From contig MU119450.1 in assembly GCA_014904845.1 (NCBI GenBank), positions 18,927 through 82,926 of the forward strand: 64,000 nucleotides of DNA, in the 5' to 3' direction. Made by a program: the position numbers and the translations under genes. Below, in pieces: positions 34,024 to 45,109 of this stretch. Under the pieces are notes generated by a model. It did not search any database, had not been told where the DNA came from, and saw only the letters and a list, made by a program, of their open reading frames with translations. This stretch comes from Acephala macrosclerotiorum. Its lineage: Eukaryota > Ascomycota > Leotiomycetes > Helotiales > Mollisiaceae. Position 1 is the stretch's first letter. Each line of letters starts with the position of its first letter.

Positions 34024-34330
34024 CTATGCCTTGCCTTTGGAAGCAGCAGCAGCGATCATTTTCCTCTCGATCTCAGCGATCTTCCCGGCCTTGGCTAGAT
34101 AAGATTGCAATTCCGCAGCATCTTTCTCAAATGCCTAATTATCTCTTTCTTTCCTTCTTCTTCGCCTCTTCAATATTATTTTCAATCGACAAGACCTGTT
34201 TCTTCTAGATAGCAAGTGCCTGCCCGTCGGTTTGCTGCCGCTGGACTTGTTCCTGAATTTCTCTTCATGTTCGGGATTATAAAAACTCTTCGCAGAACAC
34301 ACATCACCCAGCCGATGTCCTGGGAATAGT
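34024..34330 (-). pseudogene. coiled-coil protein remnant
   Basis: On minus, one frame reads SFYNPEHEEKF near 34280, a second IQEQVQRQQTDGQALAI, then an in-frame TAG, then KKQVLSIENNIEEAKKKERK. A third frame reads FEKDAAELQSYLAKAGKIAE and IERKMIAAAASKGKA to a stop at 34024-34026. The heptad-like Lys/Glu pattern continues smoothly across the frame changes, so this is one coiled-coil gene with a nonsense codon and at least one indel. It resembles the gene at 35190-35775 in build (a short N-terminal part, then a long coiled coil), but I cannot show homology. Confidence 0.5.
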
Positions 34331-35189
34331 ACCAGTAGATGATGAAGTGGGAGTGGAGAGGAGAGTTTATGGCTATAGGTGAAGGTCCAGATTTGGGGTT
34401 TTGGTTCTATGTTGGCTTCGGAGGTGAGTTTCCGTTGGAGATGAACGCCTACTCAGATACTTGGGGCAGAAAGATATACATTGGAGACTTGATCTGATTG
34501 TATAAAAATAGAAGGACAAGATTGCAAGGTACAGTAAAAGTCTCAAGTCCTTTGCGACAATGACGTTTGTTCTTGATATCGTAGACTCGAGTCCAGATCA
34601 TCGAGGTCGAGACTTCGAAGCGGTTGCACGGTGGGTGCATGTCGAGCTGCTATCAAAAATTAGCACACACTCTAAAAGTCGATTAGTACAGGTGAGTACT
34701 TTTGCGTAACGAGTGGGTTTCTAGAATCTCGGTCAGTGCTTGACAACTTGCGATGAGGTAAAGTCCTCAACTCCTTACGAACAACTAGCCTCAACCGTTT
34801 GCAGCGCTGGGCCGAGAACGTGAGATGTCGAGGTGCCTGATGTTGAAAGGGGAAGTTAGATAGTGGGGAGAGTGAGGGAATTTATGCTAACTGGATGGGT
34901 GGTTGGGTAGGCGAGAGTAAGGTGAAAGTGAGTCTACGTGCTGAATGAGGAGGGAAGGGACAGATAAGGTGGAGGAATTTCACTGGTCACATCAAAAATT
35001 GACGTGAAAGTTAATTGGAGAAGGCTGCGTATTCTTGGTCATGTTACTCTCAAAGCGGTCTGGAGATCTATCCCATGGTCATCACTATCATCCGCGCATC
35101 CCATCCCCTCTACCTCGCACGATTTAGATTCTCATTCATGAACCCTCCACCTAGAAAGAAGGCTCGTCCGAGATTGCTTCCAGAAACTC
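34331..35189. other. intergenic, nothing recognised
   Basis: Spacer between two coiled-coil relics. 34840-34980 is G/A-rich on plus. No gene supported. Confidence 0.35.
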
Positions 35190-35775
35190 CTATCTAAATT
35201 TCTCCAGTTTCTGTTCCATGCGATAGAAGGTTTCAGGAAGCTCGTTGGCAAATACCTCCTCCAGCGCCTCCAGGTCCTCGTGCAGCTTCTCCAACTTCGG
35301 GATTCTGGATCTTGCGAGGGGTAGGCCAGAATTGTGTACCTCCTCGGTCTCCATCATCTTGCGAACTGTGTCTTTTTTTTGCCACCAGCTTCTTATGGAA
35401 CTCGTCCGTGAAGTACGCCTTGTCTTCCTTCTTCGCATTGTCCCTCTTCTCCATCACCACGACCTTCTTAGCCCAGTTCGCATGACAAATCTTCAACATC
35501 GTCTCGAAATCCTTGACTGCCTCTGTGTTGTTTTGCGTCTTTGTATCCAATATATGGGCTTGGATGTCCTCGCTCTGCTGCTCCCAAATTGTCAGGGCTT
35601 GTTCATCATTCTTGGACAGCGCCTCCTCAGAGTTCTTCGCCCCTTGAAGATCCTTCAATTGGCATAAATGGCATTGAGTGCCGCAGTTAAATTGGCGGTT
35701 GAACGTCGCCCCGGGCCCATCATCGAAAAGCTCGTACTGGTGCTTGCAAGAAAAGGTCTATTTGTGCTTCGCCAT
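35190..35775 (-). pseudogene. small Cys/His plus coiled-coil protein, broken by TAG and an A-run frameshift
   Basis: ATG at 35775 starts MAKHK, followed by TAG (35758-35760), and the same frame continues TFSCKHQYELFDDGPG and FNCGTQCHLCQLKDLQGA, giving Cys/His spacing like a small zinc knuckle. A charged coiled coil follows (SEDIQAHILDTKTQN, HANWAKKVVVMEKRDNAKKE) to FHKKLVAKK. An A8 run (plus T8 at about 35371-35378) then shifts the frame. The other frame continues naturally with DTVRKMMETEEVHN and ends RMEQKLEKFR at 35190. Two lesions make it a pseudogene; the homopolymer shift alone could be an assembly error, but the TAG could not. No known family is recognised. Confidence 0.62.
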
Positions 35776-38024
35776 GTTGGTGGTAAGATTGGACAATTGA
35801 TGTGATTTTCCAAGCTCAAATCCGCACCTAAAATGGGAGATTTTGGATTGCGTAGGTGCAGGGCAAACGAGGCTATACCAAAAGTGAGCCTGTGTTCTTT
35901 GAACTTCTTTCAGGATCGAAGAAAATAACTGACCTGCTCGCAAGTGCAATCGCGGTTTTGGACGTGTTCGCAGAGACCATCACGGTGCGAAAGCCAAAGA
36001 TATCGTGTGTTCGAAGCTGTGGTGAGAATGCTCGAGATCGTAAGGAGAATGCGTAACCCTGGAGTTGACGTTGAAGGAAAGATCGAAGTCTTTAGGAAAG
36101 AATCCTAAGTAGGTCTGCGAAGCGAGACGCGACTCTACCACGTGATGCGCATGTCCCTGAAATTGTTGGACTTCACAGATTCCATTGAATTGGGGATACA
36201 GTCAACTTCGTTTCGGACATTGAGAATATTTCGAAGTGAGTCTGCCACATGACCCGTGATGGTTGGTCAATTCAACTTCTGGATTCGAGCAAGGTTCTAG
36301 GCATCGAAGCATTTCAGGACTGCCAGGTCAACTCTGCCCAACCTTGGCCCGAACCTATAACAGCAGCATGATATGTGAGATATCTCATGGAGCCCCTGCA
36401 GGGAAAAAAAGGATAACGAGCTTGACAAAGCGAGAAGCCGGAGAGAAAGCAGAAGAGAGAACTTGAATATAATCCTTTCCTAGGATATAACTACAGGCAA
36501 CTCATGGAGCTCTCATTTCATATGCTTCTGCCTGCCTGAACGAGAAAAGACAGAAAATAAAAGTAGTCAATGAAATATCTGCGCTGAAGAGGAAGGTACC
36601 GAGACTGCATGAAAGAACTTAACCGCCCAACCTTTCTAGAATACTATCTTCCACAAGCATCGTGTTGCTCATAGTCCAGTAAAAACGATGCAGCAACCGC
36701 TGATAGCGATAGTCGTACAATCGTGGTATCAAGAACTGCCGCCTGCACAAGAGCAGCATTAGTACAAGTCATAGGGCGAAAGATGAAACGCAAGGGAAGA
36801 AATGTTGTGGAGAGGCAGAAATGCTGATGGAGGTGGGGCAAAGCAGGGTATTGGATCCAGGGTCTTATCTAATCCAATTCCTGGATTTGCAGTTTCAGCT
36901 GGGCTGAAATTGTGGATGTTGCATCCGGCCGTGATGTGACAGTGGAGATCTATTCTGTTGGTCTCATCGTGATCGACCATCGATCGTGATTACTGATTCT
37001 TTCTCGGGCCTGGTCGTAGAGGCTCTGCTGAGATACGACTTGGGTGAAGTGAGTCGCCGTTGATCGTATTGTGCATTGCAAGAGTGCGGCCTCACTGCCC
37101 CACACCGTGAAATAACCGTTATGGCGATCTGAATAGCGGTGACAGGAGCTTGATCCTCGTGGATGTCGATTGATCTGTGGCAGGTCCTCAATTGCGTGGT
37201 GACCATGCGGCAACTCGAGCACTTACTGAACTGAAGGTCCAAGAGCGCCTCTTCATGATGAAATCATCAAACACCCAACCAGTAGCAGCTCGACGTCGGT
37301 CCAAAGAAACCGCAAAGAACAAACTAAACTATCTCGTAAGGTCGTATCAGCCACGAGTTGTTATTTCTGGCGAACTATTGGATGTCTCACCATCGCACAG
37401 ACGTTCCGGCCTGACAGAAGTGGTTGAGCACTGACCGCACCCCGCCAGTCTGGAAGCCCACGCGCTCGCAAATCGCTGCACATCGCTGCACAGCACTAAG
37501 CGAGGTCTGTGCCTGGCGGTGCACCAGCAAACGTTCCACGCTCTGACCTGGTGCTCGTCCCCGTGCTCACGATACACTTCTTCAACTGCAGACGTGGACT
37601 GAATCAGGTCGACGGCGTACTTAAGATGGATCGAGGATGGCTCAACCGTGGGTTCGTGCGATGTTTTGATCGCGGGATAAAATATCCGGCTCGGTGATTG
37701 CGACGCCGTGGCCACGCCAGACGGCACGGATCTATCAAACCTTCGCAGGAGAGACGATGTGACTGGTCGGAAGGGCCAGAATCATCGAGCAAGGCAGCGA
37801 TGTCACCCTTCGCGTAGTGGACTGGTGGCTGGCGCAGTCTTAAGAGAGATAGAGATTGACGTTGACAGGTCTGGAAAGAGCAGATCTTGGCCCTTCCTTA
37901 CAACGCTCCCGCCGCCTCCTTCCTCAATAGACATAAAGCATGGCCCTTGCCCACCGTCGTGCTTCTTGCTTTTTCAACGTGAATCCGGTTCGACTCTTCT
38001 TCATCATCATCATCAACACCCATC
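35776..38024. other. 2.2 kb intergenic region upstream of the RGS gene
   Basis: Several short open frames on both strands (for example 36950-37222 minus, 37347-37727 minus) lack motifs, consistent introns or homology within the window. The last 200 bases before 38025 contain pyrimidine-rich tracts and CATCATCATC repeats, suiting a fungal promoter and leader. Nothing further is supportable. Confidence 0.35.
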
Positions 38025-39504
38025 ATGGCTTCAATGCCCTTTCCATACCCTGAATGGGCGCGCTGGTACAAGAAGCCATCCTATGTCGACGTCAACCAGT
38101 TCGCGACAGCGATCAGCGAAAGAGCTGGTACTGCAACGAGTCCAAACTCTCCAACAAATACTCCTCGCACCAGTCTCGACCTCAAACGTCGCAGCAGCAC
38201 TGATATCCCACGAAAGCTGCGCTTGGAGAGGATCCTCAAGAATCAAACATGTATGCATCACTTGTTAGACACATGCTCATCGTCACTGACACCTCGCAGG
38301 CAGTCCGATGTCGATGTATGACTTCTACATGTACCTGAAGTACATTGAGCATTCAGCAGAGAACCTCGAGTTCTACATCTGGTAGGCGCGCTCCTGAGTC
38401 CTCTTCGCACATTACTGACCTGGCACAGGTTCAAGAACTATGAGGCAGGTCGCTTGACTGCATTCCCAGAACTTCCACGTGCCCTCACGCCAGTCGACAG
38501 CAGCACCTTCTCCAATTCAGAGTCGAGTCTCGCCAAGTCAGACCATGACGACAAGTTTCCTCCCCCATCACCTACCACCACGGGTGACAGCGAGGGTCAA
38601 GATGGTCTCAACTTCGAGGACAGTGAGTACATCACAGCCCGTTTGTCGACTCTGCTAACCTCACACAGCCGAGATATATGCGCGCATCGCAACAATCGTG
38701 TCACCAATGAACTCATGCGGCGTCAATGGGTGTGGCACCAGCTCACCTCTTTACAAACGCCCATTTTCTTTAGTCGAAAAGATCCGCACGGAAGAACAAG
38801 TCAAAGAGGAGGGAAAGACATCAACAGAGATTCGCGACCTCCGACGAACAGAACTCGAGACCATCAAGCAACTCTTCCTTCTTCCTGGCGCACCTAAAGA
38901 ACTCAACATCCCCGCACCGATGCGAAAGAAAGTTCTCACTGCGATTGAAAATTCAACAGAAGCCAAGCATCTAGAACCCATCGCAGAACACTGCTACCTC
39001 CTCCTCAAGTCATGTTCGCACAGGAACTTTGTCCGCCTCGGCGTTTCCAATGGCACATTCGAGACCGTCTGCATGGCTACTGGTCTTGGCATCGTCCTCA
39101 CTGTCGCTGGTTTCCTTTGTATGCTTCTCCTTGCCTTTGTATCACCCGGCTTCCGCCAATCGTCTCGATGGAGAGGTATCGGCGTCTGGCCAATGTGGGC
39201 AACTGGTGTGGGATTGATCCTTTCTGGTCTTCGTGGCAGCTGCTTCTTTCTCCTCCTATTCTCGAGACGCCAACCACTGCCCTGGGAGCGATTCGAGGAC
39301 GAAGGCACCATCGCTCAGAAACGTTCACGCTTCATCCGCGTCGTCTCCAAACTCATGATCTTCGATCGGAAGCTCAAGGTCAAGGACGACAATCTTCGCC
39401 GCTTACAAAGGAGAGTTGTAGTCCAGAGTCTGCTAGGAGGTGCGGGTTTCGCGACATTGATGGTTATTGTCTTCCTTTCTCTTCCCATCTGGAAGGACAT
39501 TTGA
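38025..39504 (+). CDS. RGS-domain membrane protein, Rax1-like
   Basis: Four exons, 38025-38250, 38300-38381, 38429-38622 and 38669-39504, all GT-AG with matching phases, 445 residues. The RGS fold is shown by the split block TCSPMSMYDFYMYLKYIEHS plus AENLEFYIWFKNYEAG (about residues 75-110) and, after a Ser/Pro-rich insert of roughly 60 residues, KQLFLLPGAPKELNIP and FVRLGVSNGTFE. Three to four membrane segments follow (VCMATGLGIVLTVAGFLCML, GVGLILSGLRGSCFFLLLF, and a C-terminal GFATLMVIVFLSLPIW). The RGS-then-membrane layout and length are like yeast Rax1, which marks cell poles for budding, and like membrane RGS proteins of moulds. Classical RGS proteins speed GTP hydrolysis by G-alpha; whether this one does is not shown. 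The gene is intact. Confidence 0.82.
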
Positions 39505-41803
39505 TTTGCTGATACGGCTGGCTGGTCCTCCGGGTTACCTCGTTCACGTTATGATATCCCATTACTATTGTTTAATCGTAATTAACTATTGCTCCTAGTC
39601 TGTCATTACGTGGATAATAATGATTAATGAATTACGCCCCTTTGATAACAGAAAATCTTTCTCCGTCCACTTAATGAAAGGTGTTTGATGATGATCGTCG
39701 GGAGCGGAATATTCTATACCCAACAACCTGGTACGTGCTGAGACATACACATCTCGGAAAAAACCTGCGGTAGATCTAGGAATAATTTCCCTAGACCATT
39801 CGAGCACGGGCATGGGTTCACCATGCATCTCGCTACGGAGTCCGCCCGGCGCTACTACACCCTTGCACGACATCTCTTCTTGGTTGGTTCTTTCGATCTT
39901 CCATACTTCTTCTTCTCCTTTCAATCACAGGGGGAATAGACAACGACATGACGATGAATGATAGGGAATGCAGGGGTATTGAAGTTGGTACTGAGTATCT
40001 GAGCACTAACTTACTCTGTCGGGATTTGTTATCTTTTGAGAGGGGGGTGCTAACCTTAACCCGCTCGCAAAGACGTTCGCTGATTCACGGACAGACACGG
40101 TTAAGGTTAATATCGAGCCGCACCCAAAGGCTTTGAGTTGAGCTGGCAGTGATGAAGAAATACAACCAACACAACGACATGACATGATGATGGAAGACAA
40201 AGGAAGAAAGGATAGCAAGCTGGTGAGTACGGAGCCTGGGTGAGTCGAGTACTTACTCCTTGGTCAGCTCCATCATGTTCCAGGGATCGCTACCCTGCAA
40301 AGACGTCAGCTGGTTCACGGACGCAATATCGAGCCGCACGAAGAGACCTGACAACAAATCCCCTGGAGGTCGAAACTCCAACACCGAGTCCTCGAAGACC
40401 TTGCCTGGAAGGAGATCAGAGGTTCACTCAATGTCCCAGTCCTAGTGTTCAAGGTTGAGGATGCCGAGAATGGGGGGCTGGTTCCAACCACGGATATCGA
40501 TCACAACACTGCTTCTGTTTGCCCCTGTATTCGACTGGAAGAAAACACTTGCTATCATCTCCCCACCACAACAACACTGGCAAAAATAGTATCATCCTCT
40601 TCAACATGATTACAGCCAAGCAGGAGCAAGTACTTTCCCACGATACGGACCATACCACGAGTCCAAGAACGACAGAAATTGAAGACAATGGAATTTAACT
40701 TTCTTTGACCTCAGCGATAACGAGGACAACGATACCAGCCACCCATGCTTCTGGACATGGTTTACTGTCGAAAGTCAGTGGTCGATGCCCCACTATTTAA
40801 ATAATGATCAGCAGGACATTCGCATGGTAAAAGAATACTTCAATGAATCCAATTGATCACTCACAGGCACTTCCGTTTGACATTTACTACGAAGCAGAAG
40901 CAAAAACACAACACCCTCCCACCAGGCTGGGCAAGAACAATGCAATAAGACGCCAGCTCCTCGAATTCGAACAGTGTTCGACATCCTTCGAGTGCCTTGC
41001 TTAAGCTTTGCCAAGAGCGGGGAATAACGGACAACATTTCGGAAGTGGACATGGTCGAACTCTATTTTGCCTAATTATCCAAGTCCGGCTACAACCCCCA
41101 GAGACATGTATGCTCCATTGTGGATCCCTCTTCAAAACTCCGACTTGGTTGACTCCAGACCAGAAGCAGAGTCCTCTTTCCACCATGCGCCGAGTCCCAG
41201 AACGATCCAAGCATCCAAGCAGAAGCCAGGTCCTTGAACCGTGTCTAAGCTTTGTTGAGGACTTCAAACAAGTCTCAAGCCCTCAAAGTCGAGGGAGCTT
41301 GGAAGTAGCAACGAGTGTATTGTATATCTCAGTCAAAGATGGCATGTCGCTGGAAATGGACATGGAAGAAGAGATTCCTCGAGTACTGCTTCCTCTGATG
41401 GACATTCATGCGCTGCTATTTCTGCTTTCTATGTATTGTGTCTGGTTCAAGTTGCGTTCGATGGTAGCACTTGCTACTTGTTCACTCCTGCTTCGGTTTC
41501 CGCTTGCTTTGTTCTATTTGGAGCACTTGCTACCGTTTTCTTCATCACTGCACGTCTGGACATCTCGAGGGAAGAAAAGTATTATCAATGAAGGCGATAT
41601 CATTGATTCCGAATTTCGCTATGGTATTCATTCATCGAAAATCTTCCATGAACCGCTCACCCAGCTTCAAGAGTGTATTCCGACGAAATGAGAAAAACCA
41701 GCAAACGAACTCCATTGTCAGTAAACGAAAACGCTGTGGAGGACAGCCGTAAAGTCAGGAACGCAATCCAGGGATTGAGGAGTTGAGACAGAGCAGGCCA
41801 AGC
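39505..41803. other. 2.3 kb region with no supported gene
   Basis: The longest frame (41008-41691 plus, 227 codons) has a hydrophobic stretch but no start context, intron pattern or family motif that I recognise, so I leave it unassigned. A diverged pair of similar segments is listed separately (40068-40340). Confidence 0.35.
40068..40340 (+). repeat. diverged direct duplication of about 60 bp
   Basis: GCAAAGACGT, then GATTCACGGAC and AATATCGAGCCGCAC, occur at 40068-40127 and again (GCAAAGACGT, GGTTCACGGAC, AATATCGAGCCGCAC) at 40298-40340. The first copy has an extra 16-base insert containing GGTTAAGGTT. They may be parts of a decayed repetitive gene or element. Confidence 0.5.
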
Positions 41804-42766
41804 CTACTCATCCATCTCTTCATCAGCTTCATAATCCAAGTCCGCATCCTCCGCAGCCATCATCTCATAAGCCTCGATATCTTCGACTTCTGGTGAATAC
41901 TCCCTATGCTCAGCGTGAGCCGCAGCCCTACGCCACATATCAACCCTAGCCTCATTCTTTCTCTTCCGCTCCTTGGTCATACCGGCTGCTTCGGACTCAA
42001 TCTTGTCCTTGAGCAGCATCTGAACGAACTCTGAAGGCAGGTGACTCTCCTTATTGGCAGACTTGGAGGACTTGACTGACTTGGATGGGGCCTTGAATTG
42101 GGATTTGGTGTTGAGCTTGCTGCGGATTTCGTATTGGCGCTCGGCAAGTTGGGAGGCGAGTTGGGCGTTGACAACGTTAGCATTGAGCATGTATGTGTCG
42201 AATTTAAGGTCTGATTGGTCGACGAGTCTGTGAGGTTTTGCATCAGCTTCAGTTTCTGGGATTTCTTATGTGGCTTGCTGAGTCCATCTAGCCCATGTTT
42301 TGTGCTGGGCTAGGAGCGCAATATGTTTGGATCTGTCAATTGGATCGAGCACCAGGAGTATCATTTCTCCAGTCCAAGGAACAAGGAGTGGAAGAAGGAA
42401 AAGAGGAGCTCAACATACTCATCCATAGTAAGACCAGCCTGCCTCTCAATGCAGCAGCAACACTCAGTCCAGCAGACCTGCTTGTCGTTGTCGATGACAT
42501 CGCAAAGCATCTTGTTGTTAATATCGCAGCTCAGGCGGGCCAGGTGTAGGTGACGGCAGGGGTCTTTTTGTCGCACTACGTCAGCTCGTGTCTCTTCTTG
42601 CCTCTTCTCTTCCTCCCTCTTCCTCATCGACCCATGCGCGAGAAGCATGGGTGAGTGAGTGGAAAGGATATGAAGAGTGGAGAGGATGGGAAGTGTGATT
42701 GGGGGTGGCCGTGATCAAGACAGAAGAGAAGGAATACTCACAAACCCAAGTAACAGTTTTACACAT
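41804..42766 (-). CDS. small Cys-rich protein with basic middle and acidic tail, unrecognised
   Basis: Three exons: 42766-42742, 42575-42419, 42227-41804, all GT-AG with matching phases (last donor GTATGT, last acceptor CTCACAG), 201 residues. It starts MCKTVTWV. The first 60 residues are rich in Cys and His: DPCRHLHLARLSCDINN, then KQVCWTECCCCIERQ. The rest is LDQSDLKFD-like helix, NAQLASQLAERQYEIRSKLN, and a charged C-terminal part ending in an acidic run (EDADLDYEADEEMDE). The N-terminal Cys/His cluster suggests zinc binding. There is no signal peptide, so it is not a secreted Cys-rich effector. I do not recognise a named family. The intact splice structure argues that it is a real gene. 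Confidence 0.62.
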
Positions 42767-43149
42767 CTTGGCAATCGTCGTCGCACCTTGGTTCGAGATA
42801 TCTACTTGTCAGAAAGAGGTGGTTTCTTTCGTGGTAGTGTGTTCTCGATCTCGCTGTCGAGTATCGAAAACAGAAAGCGAAGTCGGCATCAACACAGATA
42901 TCGTTGACGGCGTCGGCACTTGACCTCCCCGGATTCGCGCTATCGAGGTCGCTTCTCGAGAATGTCCTACTCGTTGTCGGCGATTAAGATTCACCTGCTG
43001 GTTCTGGTTCTGGCAATGTTGATTTTCCAGATTGAGGTTCATCTTCGCTAACCTCCCTTCCCGTCGAGGCGAATCTACTCCGCGAGCTTATCAAGCCAGT
43101 CAACCTCACGTCTTTGATCAAGATGAAAGTACTCACTTTCCTTGAACTT
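42767..43149. other. intergenic, nothing recognised
   Basis: Short spacer between two minus-strand Cys-rich genes. No clear feature. Confidence 0.3.
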
Positions 43150-43918
43150 TCATATCCTCTTTCGTTCACTTCCCATTTGGGGCTTGTACTCGAAAGACCT
43201 GGACATTCGGCCATGCGAGCAATACAGACATTCTCCACAGGTTTCTTTTAGCAAGCCATGTTCTGAGCAAAACAGTAAATGACTGCCTGTCTCAGGGTAC
43301 TCGGCTTCGATTTCTCTCTGCTGCTAGAAGCCGAATCAATGGATTATACACAGAAGCGTTCGGACCCCGAGTTCGAACTTACTGTCCGTTGACGCTTTGC
43401 AACTCGTGTGTTCTTTGCGACTGGGTTCTCAAGCACAGGCACAACTTCGTTGTCCCCAGTTTCTTCGAGCTCTCTCTGCCGCTTTCTTGCTGTTTCACCG
43501 CTCCATTCTTCTCTGGAGATGAAACTGTAGAATTTGAATGTGAAAGTCTGTTCTTCTCTAGGCCTAAGAGGGGGTAGTATCCTTCCTATTCAAGATCATC
43601 GAGGGGATCTAGTATTTCAGGACGTAATTTACTTCCTTGCTTAGACCTCGCTTCGTTTGCAATGATCTCATGTCTTTTCCCTTTCTAATTTGAATGCCCC
43701 TGTTGGTTAAGCATAATCTCTCTGCTTCCGGCCTCTGTCTGAGCTTGCATCTTCTGTCTCTCCGCTTTCTTTCTTGCGGCAAGCCTTGTCGGTCTGACCT
43801 TTCGAATCGAATATTGCACCCGTCGTCGTACACTGCTTGCACCACCACGCAGATGCACTCGCGGCTCAGGTTGTGCTTCCGTCTTCACTTTCTCACCAAT
43901 CGTAATATCGGCCCACAT
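43150..43918 (-). pseudogene. Cys/His-knuckle protein gene, broken
   Basis: From 43918 the frame is a basic segment (MWADITIGEKVKTEAQ, VRRRVQYSIRKVRPTRLAAR) with a TAG at 43685-43687, after which the same frame remains open (KGKRHEIIANEARSKQG). A likely intron follows (GTAAATT donor, CTCTTAG acceptor), then EEWSGETARKRQRELEE and NPVAKNTRVAKRQRT. A second intron (GTAAGTTCG donor, TTCTAG acceptor) leads to REIEAEYPETGSHLLFCSEH and CGECLYCSHGRMSRSFEYKP, stopping at 43150-43152. The end has a clear C..C..C/H knuckle. Phases do not agree across the first intron, and with the TAG this suggests a pseudogene. The 5' end overlaps the start of the CHAT frame on the other strand. Confidence 0.5.
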
Positions 43919-44920
43919 ATCCTGCTTGCTTGGTTTTCGGTCTATGAAACAAACACTTGCCTTGCCGTCAACCTTTTCACAAACTTTTACTTAGCATGGC
44001 TCTGGGACTCTGCTGTACGACCCGTTCTCGGCGAGCTGGGCCTACTTAGTCTTCATACGAAGCCAACAAGACTTCCAAGAATTCGTTGGCTCACAAGTGG
44101 ACTGCTCGGGATGACCCCACTTCATGCCGCTGGCCGCGACTGGGGCCACTCTGATGAGAACACAGATAGTCATGTTGTCTCCTGTTACATCTCCACATTA
44201 AAAGCCTTGGGATATGTCCTCGAACAGGAAAAGGCACAACTTTCGAAACGAAAAGATGGTGCATTCCTCGGAGTGGCAATGCCTACCACGAAAGGAATGC
44301 CAGATTTGAATGACATCAGCAATCGACTGAGGTCCATCCAAGACGCAATGTCATTAACTGGCACACGTAGCCTCGGTATCCTCAATACGCCAACCAAATT
44401 TGAGGTCCTCCAGAAGCTCGAAGATTGCACAATCGTTCACTTCGCATGCCATGCGGAATCGAAATCAGACGATCCCTCGAATAGCTGTCTCTATCTGCGA
44501 GAAGACAGCAGTGGCCAGGCAGAGGCTTTGACTGTCCGTGACCTCAGTAACATCACACTGAACATCTCCCAGCTGGCCTATCTCTCAGCATGCTCGACAG
44601 CAGAAAAGTCCCCTGGCAGGTTTGTGGATGAGTCGATTACCATCGCCAACGCATTTCAGCTTCTTGGATTCAGTAGTGTGGTAGGCACGTTGTGGGAGGC
44701 GGATGCAGACGCTGCTGACCAGTTGGTCCAACTGTTTTATAATAGCTTGATGCGGAAACGACAACAGTATTCCGACTTAAGTGATCGGGATCTGTATGCT
44801 TATGCTCTTCATGATGCTGTTGTAGCACTCCGTTCTAGTGAAGGGAGGAGCGATTTGGAGAAGAAACGTGCAATGAATAATATCATTGGTTGGGCACCTT
44901 TTATCTACTTGGGATCTTGA
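43694..44920 (+). CDS. CHAT-domain (caspase-like) protease fragment, 5'-truncated
   Basis: The frame is open for 408 codons, but the first 95 or so are antisense to the Cys/His gene above and look non-native. Homology begins about 43985 with LAWLWDSAVRPVLGELGLLS, then PRIRWLTSGLLGMTPLHAAG. An internal ATG at 44111 (MTPLHAAGRDW) could start a 269-residue product. The caspase-like dyad is present: His in TIVHFACHAES (codon 44450-44452) and Cys in AYLSACSTAEK (codon 44591-44593), 46 residues apart between them. The C-terminal AFQLLGFSSVVGTLWEADA and NNIIGWAPFIYLGS are typical of CHAT domains. Fungal CHAT domains usually sit at the end of long TPR or NLR-like proteins; here the sensor part is missing. 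The catalytic half is intact, with no stop. It could be a relic, or a solo protease. Confidence 0.75.
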   Translation: MPLLVKHNLSASGLCLSLHLLSLRFLSCGKPCRSDLSNRILHPSSYTACTTTQMHSRLRLCFRLHFLTNRNIGPHILLAWFSVYETNTCLAVNLFTNFYLAWLWDSAVRPVLGELGLLSLHTKPTRLPRIRWLTSGLLGMTPLHAAGRDWGHSDENTDSHVVSCYISTLKALGYVLEQEKAQLSKRKDGAFLGVAMPTTKGMPDLNDISNRLRSIQDAMSLTGTRSLGILNTPTKFEVLQKLEDCTIVHFACHAESKSDDPSNSCLYLREDSSGQAEALTVRDLSNITLNISQLAYLSACSTAEKSPGRFVDESITIANAFQLLGFSSVVGTLWEADADAADQLVQLFYNSLMRKRQQYSDLSDRDLYAYALHDAVVALRSSEGRSDLEKKRAMNNIIGWAPFIYLGS

Positions 44921-45109
44921 GATATATTGAGAGCCATGCTTATAATGGCTAAGCATGATGCCTTGTCTGTCATTTCATATACACTATCGCGGCGCTTTAA
45001 GGTTGGAAACTGCATATCGCAAGAAATTTCAGATCTCTGATATTTGAGCTATTTGAATTAATCTTCACTACCAATTTGATTTCGAAACTTCGTTCAGCAT
45101 ATCAATCCA

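Noticed and set aside
41008..41691. 227-codon plus-strand frame with a hydrophobic stretch
   Set aside because: No family motif, no intron pattern, no homology inside the window. It may be part of a relic, but I cannot support it.
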